From: Helicobacter fennelliae | GTDB lineage: Bacteria; Campylobacterota; Campylobacteria; Campylobacterales; Helicobacteraceae | Length of the DNA stretch: 64,000 bases | Assembly (NCBI RefSeq): GCF_900451005.1 | Contig: NZ_UGIB01000001.1 | Span: 1,116,001 to 1,180,000 of the forward strand | Direction of reading: 5' to 3' | In this document: piece after piece, positions 20,413-32,393 of the stretch | Layout: the number at the start of each line of letters is the position of its first letter | Numbering within the stretch: the stretch's first letter is position 1 | Notes under the pieces: generated by a model | The model's input: the letters and a program-made list of their open reading frames with translations, nothing else | What the model was told of the DNA's origin: nothing | The model's database searches: none | Made by a program: the position numbers and the translations under genes

Positions 20413-20969
20413 CATTTTTATTTGAGATTTGGATTTGAGTTTTAGAGATATAGAAGGATTGCAGGGTATTGTAGAGTATTTTATGATTGCTTTGAATATT
20501 AAAATTTATGAAAAACATAAATAAAAGCCATCAAAGAATTTAAAGAATCAAGCAATTCAAAAAATCACAAAAACATCAAATCAAAAAATAAAAAATAAAA
20601 AAAGGAAGCACAAAAGATAAAAAAACAAATTAAAGAAAAACAAATCCAAGGAAAGAGATAAAATATCTAATATAAAATGCATAAAGAATGTATCAAACAA
20701 GAAATCAAAAATAAATGCAATACATTGAAATACTAAAGCAAAGAAAAAAGTTTAATAAGAGTCTTTAGAACTAAAAGATTTATAAAGATTCTTATTAGAC
20801 TTTTGTCTAAGTGTTATTTAACATTATATTGTCAATAGCCTAAATGATTATAGACTACAATACTCACCTTATTGTTTGTAACACATTCAATAAGGCAGTG
20901 ATCTTTAGAATACATAGTTTTATCAATCTGAAAAGCTTGAAACTAAGAGCAAAAGCTTAGTTTCTTACA
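20413..20969 (+). other. tRNA-Ala to 23S spacer with the pre-23S processing stem (5' arm)
   Basis: A-rich spacer without genes. The segment 20881-20915 (CATTCAATAAGGCAGTG core) pairs with 24141-24177 downstream of 23S, and 20828-20855 pairs with the TATAGGTTATTGACAA region near 24186-24202, forming the long duplex that RNase III would cut. A local hairpin AAACTAAG/CTTAGTTT lies just before 23S. Confidence 0.75.
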
Positions 20970-24121
<3,152 letters not shown>

Positions 24122-24755
24122 TTATCATAAGATAAATAAACATGTATCTAAAGATACACTGCCTTATTGAGTGTGTTCTCTATACTTATAGGTTATTGAC
24201 AAATAAAATTCACCTTTGGAAAATGGAAATAAGGGCAAATAGATTCAAAGTAGATTCTTAGATTTTAGATTCTATGAGTTTTAGATTTATAGAATCTCAA
24301 AAGCAAATTGTAGATTCTAGAATCTTAGATTAGAGCTTACAAGAATCTAGTGCTTAGAGCTTTAAGAGATTCTTCTGTAGTCAAAGAGTCGTTTTAACTT
24401 TTTAAGGTTTGAGAGTCAAAGATGTAAGAGATTCTAAAATCTTGAAGCTTTAAAGTTTTTGCTTGTAGAGAGTCTTAGATTCTGTGTAGATTCTATGGAA
24501 GCCATACAATCTAGCTATAAACTCTAAAAAGCATTGCAAAAGTTTTAACAGACTTTTTAGAGTTAAAGCTTTTATAAAAAGCCTAATCAAAGAGATAAGA
24601 GTTTAAAACTTTAGGTATAAAGAGCAATCCTTAGAATCTCATTCTTATGAATCCAATCTTTTAGAGAAGCTTTAGGCTTTTAAATCTAGCTTTCATCTTA
24701 GGCTTGAAGCTTTTAGATTCTCAAAGCTATCTTGTAAGCTTTATTTGTCTTTATT
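24122..24755 (+). other. 23S-5S spacer with the 3' arm of the pre-23S stem
   Basis: A long spacer (about 630 bases). The first 80 bases form the 3' arm of the 23S processing stem. The rest is dense in AGAATCT/AGATTCT words in both orientations. No coding frame is convincing. Confidence 0.7.
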
Positions 24756-24886
24756 TCCCTTTTCCTTGTGTCTATAGAGAGGAGGCAACACCTAGCTCCA
24801 TTCCGAACCTAGCAGTTAAGCTCCTCTTCGCCGATGATACTGCACTTTGCAAGTGTGGGAATGTAGGTCGATGCAGGGATAGGGAG
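24756..24886 (+). rRNA. rrf: 5S ribosomal RNA
   Basis: TCCCTTTTCCTTGTGTCTATAG at the 5' side pairs with ATGCAGGGATAGGGA at the 3' side. The loop B/C region CACCTAGCTCCATTCCGAAC and CAGTTAAGCTCCTC are diagnostic of 5S. The ends are set from the closing stem and may be off by several bases. Confidence 0.88.
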
Positions 24887-25160
24887 ATTCTTCTTTTTAC
24901 TTATTTTTTACTTCGTTATATAGAATCTTGCTGTTTGCTTTTGGTTGTTTGATTGAATTTGTTTGGTTTTATGGATTTAAGATAGTGTTGATTGATTTGC
25001 TACAAAGATTTGGATTTTTAGTTTCGTATTGATTGTTCTGTTTGTTAGATTCCTTGAGAATACTTGGTTTGAGATTGTGATTAGTTACTTTGGATTTTTC
25101 ATCTTTATATTTTTTTTGTTAGATAAAATGGGTTAAAATGAGATTGTGATTTGAGATTGA

Positions 25161-25175
25161 TTTTTTTTTTTTTTT
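25161..25175 (+). promoter_or_regulatory. T15 homopolymer upstream of the ClbS-like gene
   Basis: Fifteen T end 14 bases before the start codon and lie within the probable 5' untranslated or promoter region. Tracts of this kind change promoter spacing or leader structure when they slip. Confidence 0.6.
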
Positions 25176-25189
25176 GAGAAAGGAAATAA

Positions 25190-25702
25190 ATGTCTCGCCC
25201 TACGACAAAGTTGCAATTACAAGAAGCTTCACAGACAAATTTTGAAAAGCTCTTTGCAATTATTGAATCTATCCCGCTTGATGCCCAAAATACTCATTTT
25301 GCCTACAATGAACGCGACGAGACACTTAAAGATGTGCTTATCCATTTATATGAATGGCAGAATTTACTACTTACTTTTGTGCGGACAAATCTCAATAAAA
25401 CTAGTGATTTTATCCCTTTTTTGCCGCCACCCTACAACTTCAAAACTTATCCAAAAATGAATTGGGCAATTAAAGAAAAACACCACGCCACTTCACTAGA
25501 ACACGCAAAAAGTTTGCTTTATCAAAGCCATACAGAAGTAATGGAGCTTATCGCCACTTTACCGCTTAAAACACTTTTTGTGAAAAAGCATTATAAGTGG
25601 TGTGGCAACACAAGTCTTGGTAGCTATTGTGTGAGCAGCACTTCAAGTCATTATGACTGGGCAATAAAGTGTATTAAAAAGTATGTTAGGGCTTTAAAGT
25701 AG
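25190..25702 (+). CDS. ClbS/DfsB-family four-helix-bundle protein
   Basis: 170 residues with the DUF1706/ClbS pattern: an N-terminal helix, then NERDETLKDVLIHLYEWQNLLL, then the KTYPKMNWAIKEKHH segment, and a C-terminal NTSLGSYCVSSTSSHYDWAIKCIKKY. The best known member, ClbS, protects E. coli from its own colibactin by acting on the warhead. Most homologues in other genomes are uncharacterised and belong to the DinB-like helical bundles. No colibactin genes are present here. The start ATG follows GAGAAAGGAAATAA, a good ribosome-binding site. A T15 tract just upstream may make expression variable. It lies directly behind the rrn operon and converges on the DUF455 gene. Confidence 0.82.
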   Translation: MSRPTTKLQLQEASQTNFEKLFAIIESIPLDAQNTHFAYNERDETLKDVLIHLYEWQNLLLTFVRTNLNKTSDFIPFLPPPYNFKTYPKMNWAIKEKHHATSLEHAKSLLYQSHTEVMELIATLPLKTLFVKKHYKWCGNTSLGSYCVSSTSSHYDWAIKCIKKYVRALK

Positions 25703-25725
25703 ATTCTATAATTCTGTAAGATGTG

Positions 25726-26529
25726 CTATGAATTTGTGGAATAAAGGTGTGTTAAACACTCCAGCTCTTCAGCAGAAAAGCCCACTTGTAGCCTTGCTTT
25801 GTGATTGAGTATCTTTGGCACGGAGTGGAATTGCTTAAAATTTTGAAGTATTGCTAGAAAGTCCTCTGGGCTTGTTTTGGTATTGGCATATCTCCACCAA
25901 AAATCCCCTTTTCTTACATGCTCTATCTCATCGTGCAGGATAACCTCAAGCGTTTGTAGAATCTGCGGAATACTCTCGTGTTCAAAACGCTCAATCTTAG
26001 CTACCACAAAAGGATTTGCATCAAGTCCATTTGCTTCTAAGCCACGATGAAGCAATGCCATTCTATCTCTAAAATCCTGCGTAGCACTCTGTGCGTCAAA
26101 AAGCTGGGAATGCACAGCAAAATCTCCATATTCATAGCCTAAACTATGAAGTGAATCTAGCAAAAGTCTAAAGTGATTTGCCTCTTGCAATGCCACAATA
26201 AGCCAATCACGATAATATTGCAGGGGCAAATGTCTAAAGCGATACATCGCATCAAGGGCTAAATCAATCGCACTATATTCAATATGCACGATAGAATGCA
26301 ATACTTTAGCAAGGGATTGCACGCTTTTGATATGCTTTGGGCGGCGGATTTTTGTAGGGTGGGTGATAGTGCAAAATCGTTGATATGATGGGTTTTGAAG
26401 TGGGCGAATAGGGGAGTGAAAGTCGGTAAAAAAATGCTGTATCTCCTGCGTTTGGAAGCTAGATTCTAAATAATAAGAATCTAGTGTGTTTGAAGGCAGA
26501 TTCTCACTTTCTAATAGCTCTTGTGCCAT
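25726..26529 (-). CDS. DUF455 ferritin-like protein
   Basis: 267 residues of the DUF455 family, which has a ferritin-like four-helix fold related to tRNA hydroxylase MiaE. The iron-ligand-type motifs are visible: HIEYSAIDLALDAMYRF, then VALQEANHFRLL (ExxH), then LEVILHDEIEHVRKGDFWW (ExxH). The domain order therefore supports a di-iron site. The biochemical role is not established. The start ATG has only a weak GAGCAA upstream. It converges on the ClbS-like gene and diverges from rpmE. Confidence 0.85.
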   Translation of the reverse strand: MAQELLESENLPSNTLDSYYLESSFQTQEIQHFFTDFHSPIRPLQNPSYQRFCTITHPTKIRRPKHIKSVQSLAKVLHSIVHIEYSAIDLALDAMYRFRHLPLQYYRDWLIVALQEANHFRLLLDSLHSLGYEYGDFAVHSQLFDAQSATQDFRDRMALLHRGLEANGLDANPFVVAKIERFEHESIPQILQTLEVILHDEIEHVRKGDFWWRYANTKTSPEDFLAILQNFKQFHSVPKILNHKARLQVGFSAEELECLTHLYSTNS

Positions 26530-26574
26530 TTGCTCTATATTGGCAATAAGCTTTAGCTTATTTTCAAGTTTTTA

Positions 26575-26583
26575 TGCTACAAT
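26575..26583 (+). promoter_or_regulatory. extended -10 promoter for rpmE-rsmI-rlmB
   Basis: TGCTACAAT, an extended -10, lies 34 bases upstream of the rpmE start. This fits a Helicobacter sigma-80 promoter without a strong -35. Confidence 0.55.
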
Positions 26584-26616
26584 CAGCGATTCAAAATACT
26601 TAAAAAGGTAGAAATG

Positions 26617-26820
26617 ATGAAAAAAGGAATCCACCCAGAATATGTCCCTTGCAAAGTAACTTGCGTTACAAGCGGAAAAGAAATCGAAGTCTTAAGCACA
26701 AAAAAAGAGCTACGAATCGACATCTCAAGCTTTTGTCATCCTTTTTATACAGGAAGCGACAAAATCGCTGATACAACAGGGCGCGTTGAGCGATTCCGCC
26801 AAAAATACAATATGAAATAA
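26617..26820 (+). CDS. rpmE: 50S ribosomal protein L31
   Basis: Small ribosomal protein at the subunit interface. Product MKKGIHPEYVPCKVTC... ending GRVERFRQKYNMK, 67 residues, is nearly identical to the H. pylori protein as remembered. Two ATGs are adjacent (26614 and 26617). The second gives the family's usual N terminus, and AAGG is better spaced from it, so I place the start there. Cysteines in CKVTC and FCHPF remain, consistent with a zinc-type L31. It is first in a tightly packed operon with rsmI and rlmB. Confidence 0.95.
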   Translation: MKKGIHPEYVPCKVTCVTSGKEIEVLSTKKELRIDISSFCHPFYTGSDKIADTTGRVERFRQKYNMK

Positions 26821-26822
26821 TC

Positions 26823-27728
26823 GTGCTTATCCTTGTTCCGACACCCATTGGCAATCTTTTTGACATTACTTTTAGGGGGTTGGAAGCCTTAGCGTTAGCA
26901 GATATTATTATCTGCGAAGACACGCGTATGGCTAAAAAGCTTTTATCGCTTTTGCAAGAGAGATTTTGTATTCAGAGGATTTTTGATACTCCCCAAAAAA
27001 GCTCATCGCAAGAGAATCTATCACGAAATCCATCACAGAATCTATCGAGCAAAATTTTATCACTCAATCCCGCAAACAAGCAGTTTTTTTCTTTTCATTC
27101 GCACAATCAAGACGAATTTATCGCCAAGCTTGATCCTTGTATATTTGATAAAAATGTCATTTATCTTAGTGATGCTGGTATGCCAAGCATTTGCGATCCC
27201 GGCGCACTTTTGGTGCAATACGCACAAGCACATAATATAGCTTATGAGGTTTTGCCGGGGTGCTGTGCTTTTGTGCTTGGCTTTGCTTTTAGCGGGGTAG
27301 AATCTCAAGATTTTGTATTTGGCGGGTTTTTGCCACATAAGCAAAACAATCGTCAAAAAAAGCTCCTTGAATTGTTGCGCTATGGGCTTCCTGTGATCGT
27401 GTATGAGAGTCCTCATCGGATTTTGGATTCTCTCAAAGATATGGTGCAAGTCTGCAATGATGCCTCTATCTTTGCGATTAAAGAAATAACAAAACTTCAT
27501 CAAAGCTTTGTGATAGGATCACCCCAAGATGTGCTCTCAAAGCTTCAAAAAAGCAATATCCAAGGAGAATGGGTGATTGTGATTTGTGCCACGCCAAAGC
27601 GACAACTTTGTTTGTGCTATGATGAGATTCTAGCCCTGCCTTTGCCACCCAAGCTCAAATCCAAACTTCTTGCGCAAATAAGCGACAAAGAGGCAAAGCA
27701 AATTTATAAGGAGCTCATAGCGCAATGA
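26823..27728 (+). CDS. rsmI: 16S rRNA (cytidine-1402-2'-O)-methyltransferase
   Basis: Methylates the ribose of C1402 in 16S rRNA using SAM. The 301 residues show the tetrapyrrole-methylase-fold signatures of RsmI: LVPTPIGNLFDITFRGLEAL at the start, IICEDTRMAKKLL, VIYLSDAGMPSICDPG, then FVFGGFLPHKQ and VIVYESPHRI. The start is GTG at 26823, two bases after the rpmE stop. About 20 residues at 57-78 are a Ser/Asn/Leu-rich insert coded by AGAATCTAT-type words. It overlaps rlmB by four bases (ATGA), indicating coupling. Same order as HP0551-HP0553. Confidence 0.94.
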   Translation: MLILVPTPIGNLFDITFRGLEALALADIIICEDTRMAKKLLSLLQERFCIQRIFDTPQKSSSQENLSRNPSQNLSSKILSLNPANKQFFSFHSHNQDEFIAKLDPCIFDKNVIYLSDAGMPSICDPGALLVQYAQAHNIAYEVLPGCCAFVLGFAFSGVESQDFVFGGFLPHKQNNRQKKLLELLRYGLPVIVYESPHRILDSLKDMVQVCNDASIFAIKEITKLHQSFVIGSPQDVLSKLQKSNIQGEWVIVICATPKRQLCLCYDEILALPLPPKLKSKLLAQISDKEAKQIYKELIAQ

Positions 27729-28411
27729 TTATTTATGGCAAGCAAGTTGTGTTGTATGCAATCAAACATTGTTCAGAAAAAATCCAGCAAATCTATCTTG
27801 CTAAAGAATGGGATAAGCACACTTTTAGGCAATGCGCAAACCTCAATAAACCTATCATTAGGCTTGATCCAAAAAAAGCGCAAGCCCTCGCTAAAGGTGG
27901 CAATCATCAAGGGATTTTGGCAGAGATTGCACCGATTTTGCCTTGTAGGTTTGATGAGTTAAAGCAATATAGCAGAATCCTTGTTTTGTGTGGGATTAGC
28001 GATGTTGGAAATTTGGGGGCTATTTTTAGAAGTGCGTATTGTTTGGGAGTTGAGGGGATTATTATCACTCAGATTCAGAATCCAAAACTAGAATCTATCG
28101 CGCGCACTTCATCAGGAGCGATTTTTTCACTTCCATTTTGTATCATTAATAATCCGCTTGATGTGCTTAATGAGCTCAAACTCGCAGGATTTGAATGCTA
28201 TGGCGCGGATATGAGAGGCGAGAATATCGCACATTTGAAGCCCGCGCAAAAATGGAGTTTGTTTTTGGGCAATGAAAGTGAGGGATTAATGACTAAAATT
28301 TCTAAAAAAGTTGATAAAATACTATCCATCAAAATGCGTAATGGTTTTGATTCCTTAAATGTAAGTGTTGCAGCGGGGATAGTGATGGCATATTTGGATT
28401 CTAATACATAA
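27725..28411 (+). CDS. rlmB: 23S rRNA 2'-O-ribose methyltransferase (SpoU/TrmH family)
   Basis: SPOUT methyltransferase of 228 residues. Motif 1 is LCGISDVGNLGAIFRSA, motif 2 is WSLFLGNESEGL, and motif 3 is KMRNGFDSLNVSVAAGIVMA, forming the knotted SAM site. The N-terminal 75 residues are the L30e-like substrate-binding part (YGKQVVLYAIKHC, GNHQGILAEI). It is expected to methylate G2251 of 23S rRNA, although TrmH-type tRNA specificity cannot be excluded by eye. It overlaps rsmI by four bases and is followed ten bases later by the RodZ-like gene. Confidence 0.88.
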   Translation: MIIYGKQVVLYAIKHCSEKIQQIYLAKEWDKHTFRQCANLNKPIIRLDPKKAQALAKGGNHQGILAEIAPILPCRFDELKQYSRILVLCGISDVGNLGAIFRSAYCLGVEGIIITQIQNPKLESIARTSSGAIFSLPFCIINNPLDVLNELKLAGFECYGADMRGENIAHLKPAQKWSLFLGNESEGLMTKISKKVDKILSIKMRNGFDSLNVSVAAGIVMAYLDSNT

Positions 28412-28420
28412 AGGCAAAAT

Positions 28421-29341
28421 ATGGAAGAAAATTTAGAAAAACTCAGAGAAATCGGAATAAAGCAAATAGCAAAAGACACAAGAATTTCTATTTCTCGTGT
28501 AGAAAATATTTTAAATAAAAAATTTGATAGCATTCAGCGCGTGCATTTGGTGGGCTTTTTGCAGATTCTGGAGCGACAATACAAAATGGATCTCTCAGGA
28601 CTGCTTGAAGAATTTGACCAATACCAAAAGCAAAATAGCAAAGAGAGCAATAAAGACAAAGTCGAAGTCAAAGATCTATCGCTTGATACGCAAAAATCTC
28701 GATACGATGCAATCGATGATCAAAAAAAGCAAGTCGCTTCTAAGCAAAAATTTTATATCACCATTGTGGTTGTGGTGATTGTCGTGCTACTTTATCTTAT
28801 TTACCAGAATCTTATTGGCAAAAAAGCAGAGCAAGAGGGCGAAGTGCAAACAACTCAAGTGATCGCTGATGAGAATCAAAATGAAGCACAAAATGAGACA
28901 AACACAGAAGATGATAGCACGGCATCAAGTGAGCCAGAAATCATCGAATCAGACACTCAATCAAGTAAGGATTCAAGCAGAGAATCAAGCAGGGCAGAAT
29001 CTAAAGCCTCTCAAACATCACAAGCAAATCAAACAAATAGTGAATCTCAAGGCAATGAGCTAGTCGTAACGACAAATATGCAATTGTGGCTTGATATTGT
29101 TGATCTTGATACCAAAAAACGCAAATACCAAGGCGTAACTTCTGATACTTATACGATTAAGTCAGAAAATCATCGGCTTCTTTTGGCATTTGGGCATAGT
29201 AATTTTGCTTTGAGTATTGATGGGCAAAATTTTGACTTTGATAAAGGAAATTTTCCGCTTTATTTTATCTATGAGCCAGATAATGGACTCAAAAAAATCG
29301 ACAACGCGACATATAAGAGATTAGCAGAACAGGCTCGATAA
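28421..29341 (+). CDS. RodZ-like membrane protein (HTH, single TM, periplasmic domain)
   Basis: 306 residues in the RodZ arrangement: an N-terminal helix-turn-helix-like region (residues 1-60, QIAKDTRISISRVENILN), a charged linker, one membrane helix at about 111-129 (YITIVVVVIVVLLYLIYQ), a Glu/Ser/Gln-rich periplasmic linker (about 135-210), and a C-terminal beta domain (MQLWLDIVDLDTKKRKY...SIDGQNFDFDKGNF) resembling DUF4115. RodZ ties MreB to the cell wall machinery and sets rod shape. This is a weak resemblance rather than a firm orthology. It overlaps the next gene's start by one base, and the start ATG follows AAAGGCAAAAT. Confidence 0.7.
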   Translation: MEENLEKLREIGIKQIAKDTRISISRVENILNKKFDSIQRVHLVGFLQILERQYKMDLSGLLEEFDQYQKQNSKESNKDKVEVKDLSLDTQKSRYDAIDDQKKQVASKQKFYITIVVVVIVVLLYLIYQNLIGKKAEQEGEVQTTQVIADENQNEAQNETNTEDDSTASSEPEIIESDTQSSKDSSRESSRAESKASQTSQANQTNSESQGNELVVTTNMQLWLDIVDLDTKKRKYQGVTSDTYTIKSENHRLLLAFGHSNFALSIDGQNFDFDKGNFPLYFIYEPDNGLKKIDNATYKRLAEQAR

Positions 29342-30150
29342 TGAAAAAAATTGTGCTTTGGTGCTTTGCTTTGGTGCTTTGCTTTGGGGATTTATTAGAT
29401 GATAAAATCCATGAGCTTATAGGGGCAGATTCGTATTCTATCAATAAAGCTTTTGTTGATATGATTTTCAAAAATCGCCAGCAGTTTTATCTCAATGGTG
29501 AGATTAATATTCCGCTTGTGATTAAAGAGCTTAAAAATAACGGACTTATTGTTCTTAAATTTCCTTCGCCCCTTGATTTAAATATCTCTTTCATCTCTCA
29601 AACATCTCCTATTTTGCTTGTTTATACGATTAATAATGTCCTCTCTTCAATGGGATATTCATATTATATCGTTACGCGCTCTAGCTTTGTAGATGGCATA
29701 TCAAATGTGCAGTTTTCTTTGGTTACTGAGCATAGCATCGATCCTGCGATACTCATTGGCGAGCTTCAAAAAAGAGGCTTTAGGCTTATAGATATTAAGC
29801 GCAAAAATATCAATGATTGGGAGTATTTAGTAGAATCTCAGAATCCACAGCTTTTTAATGCAAAGCAAATCACATTAGGCAATGCATTGAGCCTGCGAGA
29901 AGTGAGTGGCGAGTATTGGATAAGCATTCCACAATCAGGTAATCTCCAGCTCAATGCAAACCCAAAATGGACGCCCAGAATCGTGTGCTATGATAAAGAT
30001 TTGCAGATTGTTAATCTCATCATCAAAAATACACCCACAGCAGAAGTGAATCTCACTCTTGATGATAGAGTTCGGTTTGTGATGATTACAGATGCGCTCA
30101 ATCCAAATATCATAAAAGACAAGCTTGAAGTGATGCTACTTAATTTTTAA
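29341..30150 (+). CDS. predicted exported protein, function unknown
   Basis: 269 residues opening with a signal peptide (MKKIVLWCFALVLCFG), so periplasmic or membrane-attached. The mature part is mostly alternating beta strands and helices: KNRQQFYLNGEINIPLVIKEL, FISQTSPILLVYTINNVLSS, and ISIPQSGNLQLNANPKW near the C terminus. It has no catalytic motif I recognise. The start ATG overlaps the stop of the RodZ-like gene (TAATG), so the two are co-translated and may work together in the envelope. The gene position resembles HP0555 of H. pylori. No function is assigned. Confidence 0.75.
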   Translation: MKKIVLWCFALVLCFGDLLDDKIHELIGADSYSINKAFVDMIFKNRQQFYLNGEINIPLVIKELKNNGLIVLKFPSPLDLNISFISQTSPILLVYTINNVLSSMGYSYYIVTRSSFVDGISNVQFSLVTEHSIDPAILIGELQKRGFRLIDIKRKNINDWEYLVESQNPQLFNAKQITLGNALSLREVSGEYWISIPQSGNLQLNANPKWTPRIVCYDKDLQIVNLIIKNTPTAEVNLTLDDRVRFVMITDALNPNIIKDKLEVMLLNF

Positions 30151-30168
30151 ATAAAGGCGGAGTGAAAA

Positions 30169-31374
30169 ATGTTTGATGAGATTGAATTTGATAAGATAAA
30201 ACGACTTCCAAAGTATGTCTTTGCGGCTATTAATGAAATAAAACTTCAAATGCGTCAAAATGGCGAAGATGTGATTGATTTTTCTATGGGGAATCCAGAT
30301 GGTGCGACCCCGCAGCATATTGTCGATAAACTCTCTCAAGCAGCCCAAAAGCCCAAAAATCACGGCTATTCAGTGAGTCGCGGAATCTATAAATTACGAT
30401 TGGCGATTTGTGAGTGGTATAAAAACAAATACAATGTCAGCCTCAATCCAGAATCTGAAGTGTGCGTAACAATGGGAAGCAAAGAAGGATATGTGCATCT
30501 TATCCAAGCTATCACAAATCCGGGCGATAATGCGGTGGTACCAGATCCAGCATATCCTATTCATTATTATGCTTTTATTTTGAGTGGGGCAAATGTCGCG
30601 CGTTTTGCGATCAAATGGAATGACAAAATGGAGCTTGATTATGAGGCATTTTTTAAGAGTTTGCAGCAGGTTTTGACAGAATCCATTCCTAAGCCAAAAT
30701 TTGTTATTGTTAATTTTCCGCACAATCCAACGACTGTTATCGTCTACAAAGACTTTTATGAGCGATTGGTGCAAATGGCAAAAAAAGAGAGATTTTATAT
30801 CATTAGTGATATTGCTTATGCTGATTTGACTTTTGGGGATTATAAGACGCCTTCGATCATGGAAGTAGAGGGCGCAAAAGATGTCGCAGTCGAGACTTAT
30901 ACATTGAGTAAATCCTACAATATGGCTGGCTGGAGGATAGGATTTGTCGTTGGCAATCAAAAAATGATTGCTGCATTGCAAAAAATCAAAAGTTGGCTTG
31001 ATTATGGAATCTACACGCCTATGCAAGTCGCAGCGACAATCGCGCTTAAAGGCGATCAACAATGCGTAAAAGACATCGCAAACACATACGAAGAGCGAAT
31101 GCAAGTGCTTATTGAGAGCTTTGGTAATGCAGGCTGGGATATAACGCCTTCAAAAGCAAGTATGTTTGTGTGGGCTAGGATTCCTAAATGTGCGTGCCAT
31201 TTAGGCAGTATGGAGTTTTCAAAAAAGCTTCTTCAAGAAGCCAAAATAGCGGTAAGTCCGGGTGTGGGCTTTGGACAAATGGGCGATGAATATGTGAGGA
31301 TTGCATTGATTGAAAACAAAAAAAGAATCCGCCAAGCAGCAAAAAACTTAAAAGCTTTTTTGAAGCAATTTTAA
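30169..31374 (+). CDS. class I aminotransferase (AspB/DapL-like)
   Basis: PLP-dependent aminotransferase of 401 residues. Key parts are FSMGNPDGATP near 38-48, VVPDPAYPIHY for the PLP ring, NFPHNPTT at 182-189, SDIAYADL with the PLP-binding Asp and Tyr, and the Schiff-base lysine Lys248 in YTLSKSYNMAGWRIGF. The pattern is that of the subgroup containing LL-diaminopimelate aminotransferase, AlaC and the H. pylori protein HP0672. The substrate (aspartate, alanine or LL-DAP) cannot be decided by eye. The start ATG follows AAAGGCGGAGTGAAAA. It is 18 bases from the preceding gene and may share its transcript. Confidence 0.85.
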   Translation: MFDEIEFDKIKRLPKYVFAAINEIKLQMRQNGEDVIDFSMGNPDGATPQHIVDKLSQAAQKPKNHGYSVSRGIYKLRLAICEWYKNKYNVSLNPESEVCVTMGSKEGYVHLIQAITNPGDNAVVPDPAYPIHYYAFILSGANVARFAIKWNDKMELDYEAFFKSLQQVLTESIPKPKFVIVNFPHNPTTVIVYKDFYERLVQMAKKERFYIISDIAYADLTFGDYKTPSIMEVEGAKDVAVETYTLSKSYNMAGWRIGFVVGNQKMIAALQKIKSWLDYGIYTPMQVAATIALKGDQQCVKDIANTYEERMQVLIESFGNAGWDITPSKASMFVWARIPKCACHLGSMEFSKKLLQEAKIAVSPGVGFGQMGDEYVRIALIENKKRIRQAAKNLKAFLKQF

Positions 31375-31395
31375 ACTTTTTTCATAAGTTTTTTA

Positions 31396-31404
31396 TGGTA
31401 TGAT
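31396..31404 (+). promoter_or_regulatory. extended -10 promoter upstream of cheV
   Basis: TGGTATGAT, an extended -10, sits 32 bases before the cheV ATG, in the 61-base gap after the aminotransferase. Confidence 0.5.
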
Positions 31405-31435
31405 ACGATAAACTTTAATCCAAAAAGAGAATACA

Positions 31436-32392
31436 ATGTCGAATTTATCACAAGTTGATCAAGTTACCAATCTGCATAAAAATAATGAGCTTCAGCTATT
31501 GTGTTTCCGCCTTGAAAAAGGTAAAGATCTTTATGCTGTGAATGTATTTAAAATCCGAGAAGTAGTCAAATATCGTGGCGTGATTACGATTGTAAGCCAT
31601 GAAAAAAGCTCTTTGGTGGAGGGATTGATTACGATTCGGGAATTAACGATTCCTTTGATTGATATGCGTAAATGGTTTTTTTATGATGAGGCTGATAAAA
31701 GCAAAGATCTTACCCCCTACAAAATCCAACAAGATGGCGATGATGATATTGTAATGATTTGTGAATTTTCTCGCTGGACTATTGGGGTGCGGGTGTATGA
31801 AGCAGACAGAATCCTAAGCAAAAAATGGACAGAAATCGAGCAAAGCTCTGGCACAATTGGCAATACCGCAAATGGAAAGCTTGTAAGCAGGACGCGGTAT
31901 TTTGACGGGAAGCTTGTGCAGGTTGTGGACATTGAAAAAATGCTTGTTGATGTGTTTCCGTGGATTGAGCGAGAAAAAGAAAATGATCTTGAAAAAGTCG
32001 GGCAGATTCGGACTTCAAAAATCGTCTTGCTCGCAGATGACAGCCCAAGCGTGCTTAAAACAATGCAGATTATACTCAATCGTATCGGAGTTGAGCATTA
32101 TGACTTTACAAATGGTAAAAAACTGCTTGATTATATTTTTGCCCCGACAACTGACATCAAGTCAGTGGGAATGATTATCACAGACCTTGAAATGCCGGAA
32201 GCAAGCGGATTTGAGGTAATCAAGCAAGTCAAAGGCAATAAAAAAACAGCGCATATTCCTATCGTTGTCAATTCATCAATGAGCGGAAGTAGCAACGAAG
32301 AAATGGCAATGTCTCTTCACGCAGATGGTTTTATCTCAAAATCTAACCCACTTGATATTGAGCGCATGCTAAAAGAACTTATGCTTAAATAA
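31436..32392 (+). CDS. cheV: chemotaxis protein CheV (CheV1-type)
   Basis: Couples chemoreceptors to CheA and adapts the signal. The N-terminal CheW-like domain (residues about 15-175) includes YAVNVFKIREVVKYRG and VEGLITIRELTIPLIDMRKW. The C-terminal receiver domain (195-318) has the acidic pair Asp201-Asp202, the phospho-acceptor Asp250 in MIITDLEMPEASG, and a switch Ser/Thr in VVNSSMSG. H. pylori has three CheV proteins. The adjacency to nspC matches HP0019-HP0020, so this is most likely CheV1. The gene ends two bases before nspC. Confidence 0.93.
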   Translation: MSNLSQVDQVTNLHKNNELQLLCFRLEKGKDLYAVNVFKIREVVKYRGVITIVSHEKSSLVEGLITIRELTIPLIDMRKWFFYDEADKSKDLTPYKIQQDGDDDIVMICEFSRWTIGVRVYEADRILSKKWTEIEQSSGTIGNTANGKLVSRTRYFDGKLVQVVDIEKMLVDVFPWIEREKENDLEKVGQIRTSKIVLLADDSPSVLKTMQIILNRIGVEHYDFTNGKKLLDYIFAPTTDIKSVGMIITDLEMPEASGFEVIKQVKGNKKTAHIPIVVNSSMSGSSNEEMAMSLHADGFISKSNPLDIERMLKELMLK

Positions 32393-32393
32393 T

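Noticed and set aside
26614-26616. First of two ATGs as the rpmE start
   Set aside because: The second ATG gives the conserved L31 N terminus and better ribosome-binding-site spacing; the difference is one residue.
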